The notes under the pieces are model-generated. The model was given only the letters and a program-made list of their open reading frames with translations, was not told the DNA's origin and made no database searches. The position numbers and the translations under genes are program-made. Positions 56,007-64,000 of a stretch of DNA of 64,000 nt are shown piece by piece (position 1 is the first letter of the stretch; every line of letters starts with the position of its first letter). Where the stretch lies: NCBI RefSeq assembly GCF_049985285.1, contig NZ_JBNIEU010000001.1:310001-374000 (forward strand). The letters are read 5' to 3'. This DNA comes from Aestuariirhabdus sp049985285 (lineage in GTDB: Bacteria; Pseudomonadota; Gammaproteobacteria; Pseudomonadales; Aestuariirhabdaceae).

Positions 56007-56026
56007 TTTCAAACAGCTGTTTGAAA
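56007..56026. promoter_or_regulatory. PsrA-like operator upstream of the acyl-CoA dehydrogenase
   Basis: TTTCAAACAGCTGTTTGAAA is a perfect 20-bp palindrome and contains CAAAC-N4-GTTTG, the published PsrA (TetR-family, fatty-acid-responsive) pattern. An overlapping GAAACATACGTTTA (56022-56035) gives a second, imperfect match. It lies upstream of the minus-strand dehydrogenase start. Confidence 0.65.
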
Positions 56027-56141
56027 CATACGTTTACGGAACGTTAAAGTCAACCCTTTCTGATTACAGGCGGTAACAGAAGCCCACGTCAAAACCAGAC
56101 GCGATAGATGCACCGAGGAAATATAACCGTTAGTTTAGATC

Positions 56142-57038
56142 TCAGGCAGAGAGGTCGATCGACTTGCCATCATCCGATAGAAGATTGACCTGGCGCAGGG
56201 CGTCGTAGGTATCCGCTAGCCCCTGATTCGCCCTTAGCAAGCGATCACGCTGCAAGCGCTCCTGCTCACGCTGGCGCTCACGTTGCTCCTCAAACTGCTC
56301 ATCACGAGAGGTACGCTCTTGCGCGCGAGCCTCCTCCGCCTCTAAGGAGTTCACCCGCTCTTCGCGACTTTCGGCGCGTTGAGCCTCATTTTCCCGCCTA
56401 TCCTGCTGCTCCTGGGCCGCAAGATCACGGGTCGCCTGCAGTTTGATTTGTGCCGCCTGGGTAGCAACCTGACGGTCTTGAACAGAAGGGTTTGCTGGCG
56501 CCAGGGCAGCTCGCTGCACCTGCTCGGCTTGGGTTATGGTTGCCTGGGGGTCGCCCGGGACCCGTCCGACTGCAATACTAACCTCACCAGAGGTAGCGTA
56601 GCGGCGCCCATCAGGACCAACGGTGTACTGAAAACTCGCAGCGCCCGCCAGTGCCCCGCCAACAGAGGCATGAGCCTGTTCGTGATTTCGTACCTCGCGG
56701 TCCCGCGCGACAAGCTCAGACAACTCCAGTCGCTGACGCTCACTGGAACCTGCAGCCTCTTCAGGGGCGGCTGCGGGCCGGGAAGGACGTGCTTCGGATT
56801 CCTCTTCGGAGGACGAGTCGCCAGAACGTCCCTGAACCCGCTGCTGCGCGTCCAACGCCTGCTCCTTGGCTTTGTCGGGGGAGTCGCGCACTGCCGTTTT
56901 GGCCGCGAGTTCATCGGTCTCGTCGACCGGGCTGAAGACCCGACTCTCCTCCTCAGGAGCGGTCTGCGCGTCCTGCTGCTTACCGATTGGCACCGGCGGG
57001 GTAGCGATCGGAATCAAATTAATGGGAGGTATTTGCAT
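56142..57038 (-). CDS. Putative SprA-family metalloprotease
   Basis: This 298-residue protein has a low-complexity, Pro/Ser/Glu-rich N-terminal half (about 20-105), then the family core VARDREVRNHEQAHASVGGALAGAASFQYTVGPDGRRYATSGEVSIA with an HExxH zinc motif (HEQAH, about 119-123). A long, charged coiled-coil-like C-terminal part follows (Arg/Glu/Gln-rich, about 205-280). SprA-related proteins are putative metalloproteases without proven function. No signal peptide is seen. The next gene downstream on the transcript side (57078) is a small rod-tail-like protein just upstream of it. Confidence 0.82.
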   Translation of the reverse strand: MQIPPINLIPIATPPVPIGKQQDAQTAPEEESRVFSPVDETDELAAKTAVRDSPDKAKEQALDAQQRVQGRSGDSSSEEESEARPSRPAAAPEEAAGSSERQRLELSELVARDREVRNHEQAHASVGGALAGAASFQYTVGPDGRRYATSGEVSIAVGRVPGDPQATITQAEQVQRAALAPANPSVQDRQVATQAAQIKLQATRDLAAQEQQDRRENEAQRAESREERVNSLEAEEARAQERTSRDEQFEEQRERQREQERLQRDRLLRANQGLADTYDALRQVNLLSDDGKSIDLSA

Positions 57039-57077
57039 GACATTTCTCGTTTGCCATTTACCAATAGACGATAGGCA

Positions 57078-57311
57078 TCAAGCCAGCGTATCGATCAGCG
57101 AACCGAGCGCCTCGTCGGCGGCCTTTATGCTCTTGGTGGAGGCCTCGATCTGGCGCTGGCTGGTTTTAAGCTCGACCAGCGGAGACGCTATATCCCCCTG
57201 AGGACGAGTTGTCCCTGCTTCGGCGATCTCCTGCGCAGCCCTGTTCATATTTTGCTGACCCGCCTGAATACCCGCCAGCCCACTGTTAAACGCCGAATCA
57301 ACTTTCACCAA
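57078..57311 (-). CDS. Small protein with flagellar rod/hook C-terminal-like pattern
   Basis: This 77-residue protein (MVKVDSAFNSGLAGIQAG... to ...DEALGSLIDTLA) is mostly helical. Its last part, with spaced heptads and ADEALGSLIDTL, resembles the C-terminal helix of flagellar rod and hook proteins, which pack as a coiled coil. No rod gene lies near, so a stand-alone role is likely. It is 39 bp upstream of the SprA-type gene and probably cotranscribed with it. Confidence 0.65.
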   Translation of the reverse strand: MVKVDSAFNSGLAGIQAGQQNMNRAAQEIAEAGTTRPQGDIASPLVELKTSQRQIEASTKSIKAADEALGSLIDTLA

Positions 57312-57458
57312 GGCACCCTCTATACGTCCTACCTAACGACCCAGTATAGCTTCTCTTCGGACGAAGAGGAGCCAACCATGCTCACATTTTAACCAAACAA
57401 CGCCCGAGCAAGAAGTAGCAACATCGTCTAAAAATAGCGGCTTACTGCATATTTTGCT

Positions 57459-58142
57459 TTAAAGGATCGGAGTCAGATCCAGGTACTGGGCCGCTTGCTC
57501 TGCGCACGGAAGAGGAAGGTGGGGGATCGCACCGAGACATGGCGCGCCTATACGCTGGCGCAGACTCTCAAGGTTTTCCTGATAGCAGTGCATATCAGGA
57601 TCAATTTGGTTCGCTACCCAACCCGCCAGCGGAAGTCCGTCCCGTAAAATAGCTTCAACCGTTAACAACGCATGGTTTATGCAGCCCAATTTCATCCCCA
57701 CCACTAAAATGACGGGAAGATTCAAGGCCACCGGAACGCCGCTCAGTGCTTCCCGTGCATTAAGGGGAACGCGCCAGCCACCGGCACCCTCCACGACCAA
57801 CAGCTCACTACGCTGCATCATTGCGCCGCGACAGAGCCCCACCAGACGATCAACCGTCAAGCGGCGGCCCTCCTGCTCGGCAGCGATATGGGGCGCGATG
57901 GCCGCCGTTAGTGCCACTGGATTAACTTGCTCATAAGCCAACGGCTGCGTCATATACTTCTGCAATAGCAACGCATCGCTATTGCGCAACCCCTCGTCGG
58001 TTATTTCACAGCCCGCCGCTACCGGCTTCAGGGCAATGGTACTCAACCCTGCATCCTGCGCCGCGACCAGAATAGCACCCGCTACGAGCGTTTTACCTGC
58101 GTCGGTATCGGTTCCAGCGATGAAATACTGCTTTTGAGCCAC
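57459..58142 (-). CDS. bioD: Dethiobiotin synthase
   Basis: This enzyme closes the ureido ring of dethiobiotin from DAPA, CO2 and ATP. The 227 residues include the P-loop GTDTDAGKT, the LKPVAAGCE segment and VEGAGGWRVPL. It is the last gene of bioB-F-H-C-D, starting 2 bp after bioC. A hairpin (GCTTCTCTTCG/CGAAGAGGAGC, 57349-57372) about 90 bp beyond the stop has no T-run and may not be its terminator. Confidence 0.96.
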   Translation of the reverse strand: MAQKQYFIAGTDTDAGKTLVAGAILVAAQDAGLSTIALKPVAAGCEITDEGLRNSDALLLQKYMTQPLAYEQVNPVALTAAIAPHIAAEQEGRRLTVDRLVGLCRGAMMQRSELLVVEGAGGWRVPLNAREALSGVPVALNLPVILVVGMKLGCINHALLTVEAILRDGLPLAGWVANQIDPDMHCYQENLESLRQRIGAPCLGAIPHLPLPCAEQAAQYLDLTPIL

Positions 58143-58144
58143 GT

Positions 58145-58930
58145 TTAGATCTCCTTACTCAATACACCAAACACCACCTGATAGGTAGCAGGCAACCGTT
58201 GCTGCTCATCACGAAACTGCTCGTAGCCGAACTGCAACGCTTTCAGCCTCGACGGCGTCATCAACCCCCGGCGGCGGGCCCCGGTAAGCGTATTGGCTCC
58301 CAGCTCGATCAGCTCCCGACTCAACTGTGCAACCCGATCGTAATGCAAGCGATGGGGAATGGACTGCAACTGCCGAATACTAAAATCACTACGGGAGGTG
58401 TCGCCCCCTAAATCATCAAACGACGGGTACTCATTGACGTGGCTAAACCCATCCACCGTCTGCCAGGCGCGGCGCAGCTCATACAGGGTACCCTCGCACA
58501 GCGTTGAAAATACGAAGAACCCTCCAGGGCGCAGCACTCTATAGGCCTCATCCAATACGCTGGAAAAACGATCGCACCACTGGATAGCCAAGCTGGAAAA
58601 AACCAGGTCCACCGACCCGCTTTGAAACGGCAAGTTCTCCGCATCCCCCCCACACCAGGCTGGTGAGGGAAAATTGCAACGGGCATGCCGCAGCATGCCC
58701 TGAGCCAGATCGCAGCCAACCACCAGCGCCCGAGGATAGCGTTGCTGCAACTGCCCGGTATGCATACCCGTGCCGCAGCCTATATCCAGCACGGCCGCAG
58801 GTGAAAGCCCGTGGGGAATCGATGCCAAAACCTCTCCCGCTACCTGCTGCTGGAGATGGGCAGCATCATCATAGCTATCGGCTGCACGCCCAAAACTCTC
58901 TGCGATTGCACGCTTATCAACCGGAGACAT
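58145..58930 (-). CDS. bioC: Malonyl-ACP O-methyltransferase
   Basis: This SAM-dependent enzyme methylates malonyl-ACP so that it can enter pimelate synthesis. It has 262 residues from the ATG at 58930, with AESFGRAADSYDDAAHLQQ at the start and the SAM motif VLDIGCGTGMHTG. A GGAG site precedes the chosen ATG, which lies 14 bp inside the bioH coding end, so the two genes overlap. Confidence 0.95.
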   Translation of the reverse strand: MSPVDKRAIAESFGRAADSYDDAAHLQQQVAGEVLASIPHGLSPAAVLDIGCGTGMHTGQLQQRYPRALVVGCDLAQGMLRHARCNFPSPAWCGGDAENLPFQSGSVDLVFSSLAIQWCDRFSSVLDEAYRVLRPGGFFVFSTLCEGTLYELRRAWQTVDGFSHVNEYPSFDDLGGDTSRSDFSIRQLQSIPHRLHYDRVAQLSRELIELGANTLTGARRRGLMTPSRLKALQFGYEQFRDEQQRLPATYQVVFGVLSKEI

Positions 58931-59681
58931 GAGGAGCTCCCGGGTACGCCGCATTTATACGCTGTAAAAAACCTTTCACCTGCTGTGCAACGGCCTCCGG
59001 CTGGTCCACCAATAACAGGTGGCTGCTCCCATCAATACAAACCCGCTCACCCGGCAAGCTATCACTCAGCGATACCGGCACCAGGGCATCATCTCGCGCC
59101 AACAGCGATAGGTGAGGCTGGCTTAACGAAGCCAGCAGAGGACGATGATCCCGCGCCAGCAGAGACAGGCTGGGTAACAATGCGCGCTCATCACCATTGA
59201 ACCTGCCCTGCTCGCGCAACCAGCGGGCTCGGCTGCGCACCTCGGGGCTGCCCTGACAGCACAACTGCTGAAATCGGCGCAAGGTCAACGCCATGTCCGA
59301 CTCCGCGCCTTTAACAAACTGCTCGAACACTACTGCGTCCATGCCGGGCCACTGATCGCGCGCAACAAAACAGGGGTTGCTCGCCAGCAGCACCACACCC
59401 ACCACGCGTTCGGGCGCTCGTTTGGCCAGCATCAGTGCGATGGTTCCGCCCAGTGACCACCCCAGCAGAACCACAGGCCCCGCTGGCAACCGCCTCAACA
59501 GGTCAGACTCCAACGCATCCGGATCCTGCCACAGCGCCAGATCCTCGAGCGGCCCCTCGTAACCCGGCAGGGGTAGCACCCGGGTGTCGACTCCATCGAG
59601 GGCTGAGCAAAGCGGTTCAAACAGCGTCGATGGCATCGACCAACCTGACAACAGAACCAACGAAGGTAAGCGCTCACTCAT
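58917..59681 (-). CDS. bioH: Pimeloyl-ACP methyl ester esterase
   Basis: This alpha/beta hydrolase removes the methyl group once the pimeloyl chain is built. It has 254 residues, the nucleophile motif GWSLGG (Ser near 75), the Asp in ARDDALVP and the His in DGSSHLLLVDQP. Both ends overlap neighbours: the start overlaps bioF by 8 bp and the end overlaps bioC by 14 bp. Confidence 0.94.
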   Translation of the reverse strand: MSERLPSLVLLSGWSMPSTLFEPLCSALDGVDTRVLPLPGYEGPLEDLALWQDPDALESDLLRRLPAGPVVLLGWSLGGTIALMLAKRAPERVVGVVLLASNPCFVARDQWPGMDAVVFEQFVKGAESDMALTLRRFQQLCCQGSPEVRSRARWLREQGRFNGDERALLPSLSLLARDHRPLLASLSQPHLSLLARDDALVPVSLSDSLPGERVCIDGSSHLLLVDQPEAVAQQVKGFLQRINAAYPGAPHVSG

Positions 59682-60873
59682 CCGTCAAACCCCTGCCTTT
59701 GCAGGAAGAAGACAGCGCCTCCAGCAGCCGGTCGACATCCTCATCACTATGACTTGCGCTAAGGGTTACCCGCAAGCGTGCCGTCCCCCGGGGAACGGTG
59801 GGCGGGCGAATCGCCGTCACCAGTATCCCCGTCGCCTCCAGCTGTTCGCTTATAGCCATTGCTTGCCGGGCATCACCGATCACTATGGGCTGTATCGGCG
59901 TAGAGGAATCCATCAGCTCAAGCCCGAGCGCCTCAGCCCCTTCACGAAAGCGGGCAATTAATTGTGCCAGCTGAGCACGACGCCACCCCTCCTCTTTCAA
60001 CAGCTGCAAGCTGTCGAGGGTGGCGGCAGCTACCGCTGGGGGCATCGACGTAGTGTAGATATAACTGCGCGCGTGCTGGATTAGCGTTTCTATCAAGGCT
60101 TCGCTGCCGGCGACAAAAGCGCCAGCCGTACCAAACCCCTTGCCCAGAGTACCGACCAGCACCGGCAACTGGCTTTGTTCCATACAAAAATGCTCCGCGC
60201 AACCGCCCCCCGACGCCCCCAAAAAACCGAAGCCATGGGCATCGTCCACCATCAGCCAGGCATTCCGTTGAGAGCAGGCCAATGCCAACGCTGGAAGTGG
60301 CGCGAGGTCTCCGTCCATGCTGAATATGCCGTCAGTGACTACCAACTTACGCTGAGCCGTAGAGGCATCAAGTTTGCTGCACAGGCTATCGACATCATTG
60401 TGCAGATAGCGCTGGAAACGAGCCCCACAGAGCAGGCCTCCATCGATGAGGGAGGCGTGATTCAGTCGGTCCTGAAACACCCCATCACGTTTATCCAGCA
60501 AAGCCGTGATCACACCCATATTGGCCATATAACCGGAACTAAACAGCAACACTCGCTCGCGGCCGGTGAAGTCCGCCAGGGCCTCTTCCAGCGCATGGTG
60601 AGGCTCGCTATGACCAATCACCAGATGTGATGCGCCGCCGCCCACGCCATAGCGGGAGGCCGCCCGCTGCATGCTTTCGATCACTTTAGGGTGGTTCGCC
60701 AACCCCAAATAGTCGTTGGAGCAGAAGGCCAACAGGTCGCGGCCATCGCAACGCAGCCGAGGCTGCTGGGGCGATTGCAGCAACCTGCGCCGGCGATAAA
60801 GGTGTTGTTCTCGCCTCTGTTCCAGCTCCAATGCCAGGTTTTCAAAGCCCCGACTGTCAGGCTGAGGCGTCAT
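59674..60873 (-). CDS. bioF: 8-amino-7-oxononanoate synthase
   Basis: This PLP enzyme condenses pimeloyl-ACP with alanine. The 399 residues include FCSNDYLGLANHPKVI, VDDAHGFGFLG and the PLP Lys in VGTLGKGFGTAGAFV. It overlaps bioB by 17 bp and bioH by 8 bp. The DAPA aminotransferase gene bioA, which acts next, is not in this cluster. Confidence 0.96.
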   Translation of the reverse strand: MTPQPDSRGFENLALELEQRREQHLYRRRRLLQSPQQPRLRCDGRDLLAFCSNDYLGLANHPKVIESMQRAASRYGVGGGASHLVIGHSEPHHALEEALADFTGRERVLLFSSGYMANMGVITALLDKRDGVFQDRLNHASLIDGGLLCGARFQRYLHNDVDSLCSKLDASTAQRKLVVTDGIFSMDGDLAPLPALALACSQRNAWLMVDDAHGFGFLGASGGGCAEHFCMEQSQLPVLVGTLGKGFGTAGAFVAGSEALIETLIQHARSYIYTTSMPPAVAAATLDSLQLLKEEGWRRAQLAQLIARFREGAEALGLELMDSSTPIQPIVIGDARQAMAISEQLEATGILVTAIRPPTVPRGTARLRVTLSASHSDEDVDRLLEALSSSCKGRGLTDE

Positions 60874-61909
60874 AGAACAGCGCGTCCTGCTTTTGTTTTA
60901 TCAGGGTTTGGCGAATTTCCGCTTCGGCGGTATCGTCCGCCTTGGCGATCGCCTGCTCGGGGCGCATTCCCAATCGAGCAAAGAGCTGCAGATCGCGATT
61001 TTTTTCCGGATTCGGCGTCGTCAGCAGGCACTCTCCGTAAAAGATTGAATTGGCTCCCGCCAGAAAGGCCAGGGCCTGCATCTCATCGCTCATACTCTCC
61101 CTGCCAGCCGAGAGCCGCACGTAGGATTCCGGCATCATAATGCGAGCTACTGCCAGCGCGCGGATGAAATCGAATGAATCAACCTCTTCCTCGGCCTCCA
61201 GGGGCGTGCCTTCAACCCGCACCAACATATTGATGGGCACACTCTCGGGCTGCTGGGGGAGGTTAGCGAGCTGGACCAGCAGGCCGATGCGATCATTAGC
61301 GCTTTCACCCATCCCTAAAATGCCGCCGCTACACACCTTCATACCCGCATCGCGGACATGCTCCAGGGTATCGAGGCGATCCTGGTAACTGCGGGTGGTG
61401 ATGATCTTGTCGTAATACTCAGGAGAGGTATCGAGGTTATGGTTGTAATAGTCCAGCCCCGCATCTGCCAGTTGCCGGGACTGCGACGGATCAAGCATCC
61501 CAAGAGTCATACAGGTTTCCAACCCCAGCTCCTTCACCCCCTTTACCATCTCCAATACGTAGGGCATATCTTTTTCGCTTGGGTGTTTCCATGCGGCCCC
61601 CATACAGAACCGACTAGCTCCCCCTTCGCGGGCTTGACGAGCTTTCTCGAGCACGAGTTCCACCGCCATCAATTTCTCTTTCTTTAGGCCGGTGTTGTAG
61701 TGACCGCTCTGGGGACAGTATTTACAGTCCTCCGGGCAGGCGCCGGTCTTGATCGATAACAGGGTACTGGTTTGTACCTGATTGGGATCAAAATGCTGGC
61801 GGTGAACGCTCTGCGCATGAAATACAAGGTCCATAAAAGGGAGCGCGAAAAGCGCCTTAACCTCGTTCGGCGTCCAGTCATGGCGCACCTTGGCATCTAT
61901 AGTCGGCAT
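60857..61909 (-). CDS. bioB: Biotin synthase
   Basis: This radical SAM enzyme inserts sulfur into dethiobiotin. The 350 residues include the radical SAM cluster motif CPEDCKYCPQSGHYNTG, GAAWKHPSEKDMPYV, CSGGILGMGE and the second-cluster region FLAGANSIFYGECLLTT. It is the first gene of the bio operon, with a promoter predicted at 62033-62060. Confidence 0.97.
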   Translation of the reverse strand: MPTIDAKVRHDWTPNEVKALFALPFMDLVFHAQSVHRQHFDPNQVQTSTLLSIKTGACPEDCKYCPQSGHYNTGLKKEKLMAVELVLEKARQAREGGASRFCMGAAWKHPSEKDMPYVLEMVKGVKELGLETCMTLGMLDPSQSRQLADAGLDYYNHNLDTSPEYYDKIITTRSYQDRLDTLEHVRDAGMKVCSGGILGMGESANDRIGLLVQLANLPQQPESVPINMLVRVEGTPLEAEEEVDSFDFIRALAVARIMMPESYVRLSAGRESMSDEMQALAFLAGANSIFYGECLLTTPNPEKNRDLQLFARLGMRPEQAIAKADDTAEAEIRQTLIKQKQDALFYDASA

Positions 61910-62032
61910 GGTTTGATTCCTGATGATTGCATCTATGTTGCAGCTGCCTACAGGCGCTGCAGGCCAACTGCTACGACAACGGGGGCTCTTCTCGCTAGTT
62001 ATCTGTTACGCAGAAGGTTTTCATAGCGCTGC

Positions 62033-62060
62033 ATGATATCTCGTGATCGCCCACTGTCAA
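62033..62060 (-). promoter_or_regulatory. Predicted sigma-70 promoter of the bio operon
   Basis: On the minus strand TTGACA (62060-62055) and TATCAT (62038-62033) are 16 bp apart, with a transcript start near 62026 and a leader of about 117 nt before bioB. I see no convincing BirA palindrome. Confidence 0.55.
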
Positions 62061-62091
62061 CCCAGACCAAGGCTAACAAGTTTACTAATGT

Positions 62092-62790
62092 ATGTTTTTT
62101 GATCTAGTTAGGGTTCCATGCCTGCTTTGCGGAGACTCGGCTACCGCTCGCATGCCGTTGTGCTCGCCCTGTTTGAATGCTCTGCCCAGGCTTTACAGCC
62201 CCTGCCCATGCTGCGCCCTGGACCACAGCGGCCCCTTGGGTAGCCTCTGCGGCCTCTGCTTGACCAGGCCTCCGGCCTACCATCGTTGCATCGCCGCGCT
62301 GCGCTACGAATTCCCTGTTCGGCAGTTGATTGGGCGCTATAAATACCAACGTCAATGGCTGTATGGGAAACTGCTGCAACAGCTGCTATGGCATCGCCTA
62401 AGCGAACAGATCACCCTGGAAACCGCGCCGGATGCGCTGATTGCCGTGCCCTTGCATCCTCAGCGATTGCGCGAACGGGGCTTCAATCAGGCGCTGGAGT
62501 TAGCCCGCTATCTCTCTCGCCGCAGTAGCATCCCCCTGTGCCACCCGCTGGTGATCCGCCAGCGCAACACCCCTCATCAGCAGGGGCTTCCCCTCAAGCA
62601 GCGCCAGCGCAACCTCAAAGGTGCTTTTGCCCTCGGCGCCGATCTGCCCGGTACCCATTTGATGTTGGTCGACGACGTGCTCACCAGCGGCGCAACGGCG
62701 AATGAAATAGCCTGCTTGTTACTTCGAGAGGGCGCCCGCAGAATTGACATCTGCTGTCTGGCACGAACACCTTCACCCGCTTTAAACTAA
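62092..62790 (+). CDS. comF: ComF family phosphoribosyltransferase-like protein
   Basis: This 232-residue cytoplasmic protein has an N-terminal zinc-type cluster of Cys pairs (CLLCGDSA, CSPC, CPCC, CGLC, residues about 9-60) and a phosphoribosyltransferase-type domain with VPLHPQRLRERGFNQALELA and the PRPP loop LMLVDDVLTSGATANE. ComF proteins take part in DNA uptake in naturally competent bacteria, and in handling of imported single-stranded DNA. The gene is divergent from bioB, a common gammaproteobacterial arrangement. No clear ribosome site precedes the ATG. Confidence 0.93.
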   Translation: MFFDLVRVPCLLCGDSATARMPLCSPCLNALPRLYSPCPCCALDHSGPLGSLCGLCLTRPPAYHRCIAALRYEFPVRQLIGRYKYQRQWLYGKLLQQLLWHRLSEQITLETAPDALIAVPLHPQRLRERGFNQALELARYLSRRSSIPLCHPLVIRQRNTPHQQGLPLKQRQRNLKGAFALGADLPGTHLMLVDDVLTSGATANEIACLLLREGARRIDICCLARTPSPALN

Positions 62791-62882
62791 AGCTTCCCCT
62801 ATACTTACCGATACTCTTTACAATATGCACCGCCATGAGGGGGTGCTAGCTATTCGCTGACTAATAACCCGGATTCTCACCA

Positions 62883-64000
62883 ATGATCACCCTTACCCTG
62901 TCACGTAAGCTGGGCCTTGGCTTCTCTTCCATTATTCTATTGATGGTTTTAACGGCAATCATTGTGCTGCAGTCGATCTCCAGCATAAACCGCAGCGAGC
63001 AACAGTTGACCTCGGTTCGCTTCCCCACTGTGCTAGCGAGCAAGGACCTTCTCAACAATATCAACGGCTCCATTGCCGCTTTGCGGGGCTATATGCTGCT
63101 GGGCAGCGAAATTGAAAAGGGAGAGGAGCACAAACGTCTGCGGCAGGAGTCTTTGGCGGGCATCGACGACGCACTGACTCGCCTGCAAACCCTCTCCAGC
63201 CAATGGCAAGATCAGGCGACATTGGAAGGCATGGAAAAAGTAGTCGCCCAACTCGAAGGTTTCAAGCAATCCCAGCAAGCGATCGAGGAGATCAGTAACA
63301 CCGACGATAACATCCCCTCCTATGCACTGATGATCTACGATGCGGGTCCCTTTGCAGAAACCCTGCTCGACCAGCTCGATGTATTGCTCAAAGAGGAGGT
63401 CGGTCTCGAGCCAACCCAGGAGCGTAAAAATCTGCTCAAACTGTTCGCGGATAGCCAAAGCAGCTTTTCCAACGCTTTCTCCTTTATCCGTTCCTTCCTC
63501 ATCTCGGGTGCCGAAGAGGACAGACAAAAGTACAACAACAGCATGGCCATCAATGATCAACGCACCAGAGAGATCGATCGCCAGGCATTTCTCTTTAACG
63601 ATACAGAGAAGGCTCTATGGAGTTTTTACCTGGAGATGCGCGAGTCTTTTGCTCCCCTCGCCGATGAGATCTTCGAGCTACGGGGGGCTCATGACTGGAA
63701 CATCGCTAACCACAAGATGGGAACAGACCTGGTGCCACGAGCACAGCAGATCACCGCAGAGGTCGAGGCGATCATCTCTACCCAACAGGAGCTGATGACC
63801 CAGGACCAAACAGCCCTGCGTAATGCCAATGCACGCATGGGCCTGGTGATGAAAGTGGCTACCGGGCTGGCGGTTGTGATCAGCACACTGATTGCGGTAT
63901 TGCTCGCCCGCCAACTGCTTGCTTCACTGACACCCATTAACCTGCGCGCGCAACAGATTGCCCAAGGGGATCTATCGGGTGACGACCTGCCGGTTCGCAG
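62883..64000 (+). CDS. Methyl-accepting chemotaxis protein, C-terminus beyond window
   Basis: This chemoreceptor-type sensor begins at the ATG at 62883 (MITLTLSRKLGLGFSSIILL) and remains open to the window end, with about 372 residues visible. It has a transmembrane helix (about 9-31), a long helical periplasmic region (about 32-315) with SIAALRGYMLLG typical of four-helix-bundle receptors, a second helix (about 320-342) and the start of a HAMP domain (LTPINLRAQQIAQGDLSGDDLPVR). The signalling domain must follow outside. A histidine kinase with the same front cannot be excluded. Confidence 0.85.
   Translation, partial: MITLTLSRKLGLGFSSIILLMVLTAIIVLQSISSINRSEQQLTSVRFPTVLASKDLLNNINGSIAALRGYMLLGSEIEKGEEHKRLRQESLAGIDDALTRLQTLSSQWQDQATLEGMEKVVAQLEGFKQSQQAIEEISNTDDNIPSYALMIYDAGPFAETLLDQLDVLLKEEVGLEPTQERKNLLKLFADSQSSFSNAFSFIRSFLISGAEEDRQKYNNSMAINDQRTREIDRQAFLFNDTEKALWSFYLEMRESFAPLADEIFELRGAHDWNIANHKMGTDLVPRAQQITAEVEAIISTQQELMTQDQTALRNANARMGLVMKVATGLAVVISTLIAVLLARQLLASLTPINLRAQQIAQGDLSGDDLPVR

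Noticed and set aside
57349..57372. Terminator of the bio operon
   Set aside because: The GCTTCTCTTCG/CGAAGAGGAGC stem is good but has no T-run and lies about 90 bp from bioD; its role is uncertain.
62050..62090. BirA operator ahead of bioB
   Set aside because: TTGTTAGCC and GGTTGACAG on the minus strand look like weak half sites, but they are only 8 bp apart and match imperfectly, unlike the spaced BirA palindrome.

Overview
The window looks like a chromosomal segment of a free-living, aerobic, heterotrophic and probably marine or estuarine gammaproteobacterium (Oceanospirillales or Pseudomonadales-like). The pointers are class-B pyrBI with a translated leader, HrpB, RNase II, an OmpW barrel, a bioBFHCD cluster, LldEFG plus a large Fe-S D-lactate dehydrogenase, and TAXI-TRAP uptake. 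The genus cannot be fixed from the sequence. Base composition is moderately GC-rich and even. I see no rRNA, tRNA, insertion sequence, prophage, CRISPR array or defence island, so this is mostly core and niche metabolism.

Layout. 1-5918 (minus): a fused TRAP permease (cut by the window edge) and its TAXI binding protein, then a flavin (Baeyer-Villiger type) monooxygenase, a DUF1145 protein and an HSL-type esterase, a plausible ketone or ester module. 6315-7337: a DUF2860 outer-membrane barrel, followed by a terminator and five 53-bp tandem repeats. 7645-9609: RNase II. 9732-16842: a PdhR/LldR-type repressor facing lldE-lldF-lldG-dld (lactate oxidation), with four TGGTNNNACC operators between them. 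16909-18681: a membrane class III cyclase. 18717-19493: a yybP-ykoY (Mn2+) riboswitch ahead of a UPF0016/MneA exporter. 19560-21186: pyrBI with a 28-codon leader peptide and attenuator. 21263-23071: a metallo-beta-lactamase-fold/GGDEF cyclase. Then a YgeA-type racemase, an alkylsulfatase with divergent LysR, LysE and AlaX genes facing a MocR regulator, and a CHASE4-like/PAS/GGDEF protein.

32210-37046: a complete branched-chain amino-acid ABC system (livJHMGF). 37349-41520: UspA with an FNR/ANR box, an AEC carrier, a polysaccharide deacetylase and a periplasmic tetrahaem cytochrome with a UshA-like N-terminus. 41564-43807: azoreductase, HAD phosphatase, TesB. 44135-45838: an orphan solute-binding protein and a LysR regulator, followed by a decayed chemoreceptor tail. 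46060-50620: glutathionyl-hydroquinone reductase type GST, SDR, HrpB. 50820-51625: OmpW behind tandem FNR/ANR boxes. 51734-55901: two paralogous ~600-residue acyl-CoA dehydrogenases around a small membrane protein; the second has a perfect PsrA-like palindrome upstream. 56142-57311: a SprA-type putative metalloprotease and a small rod-tail-like protein. 57459-61909: bioBFHCD (minus) with overlapping genes. 62092-62790: ComF. 62883-end: a chemoreceptor cut by the window edge.

The most informative content is regulatory: lactate operators, the Mn riboswitch, pyrimidine attenuation, two FNR/ANR-positioned promoters, a fatty-acid (PsrA-like) operator and a MocR palindrome. The most unusual proteins are the UshA-like/tetrahaem cytochrome and the MBL-fold/GGDEF cyclase. 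I found no system that I can confidently call wholly undescribed.
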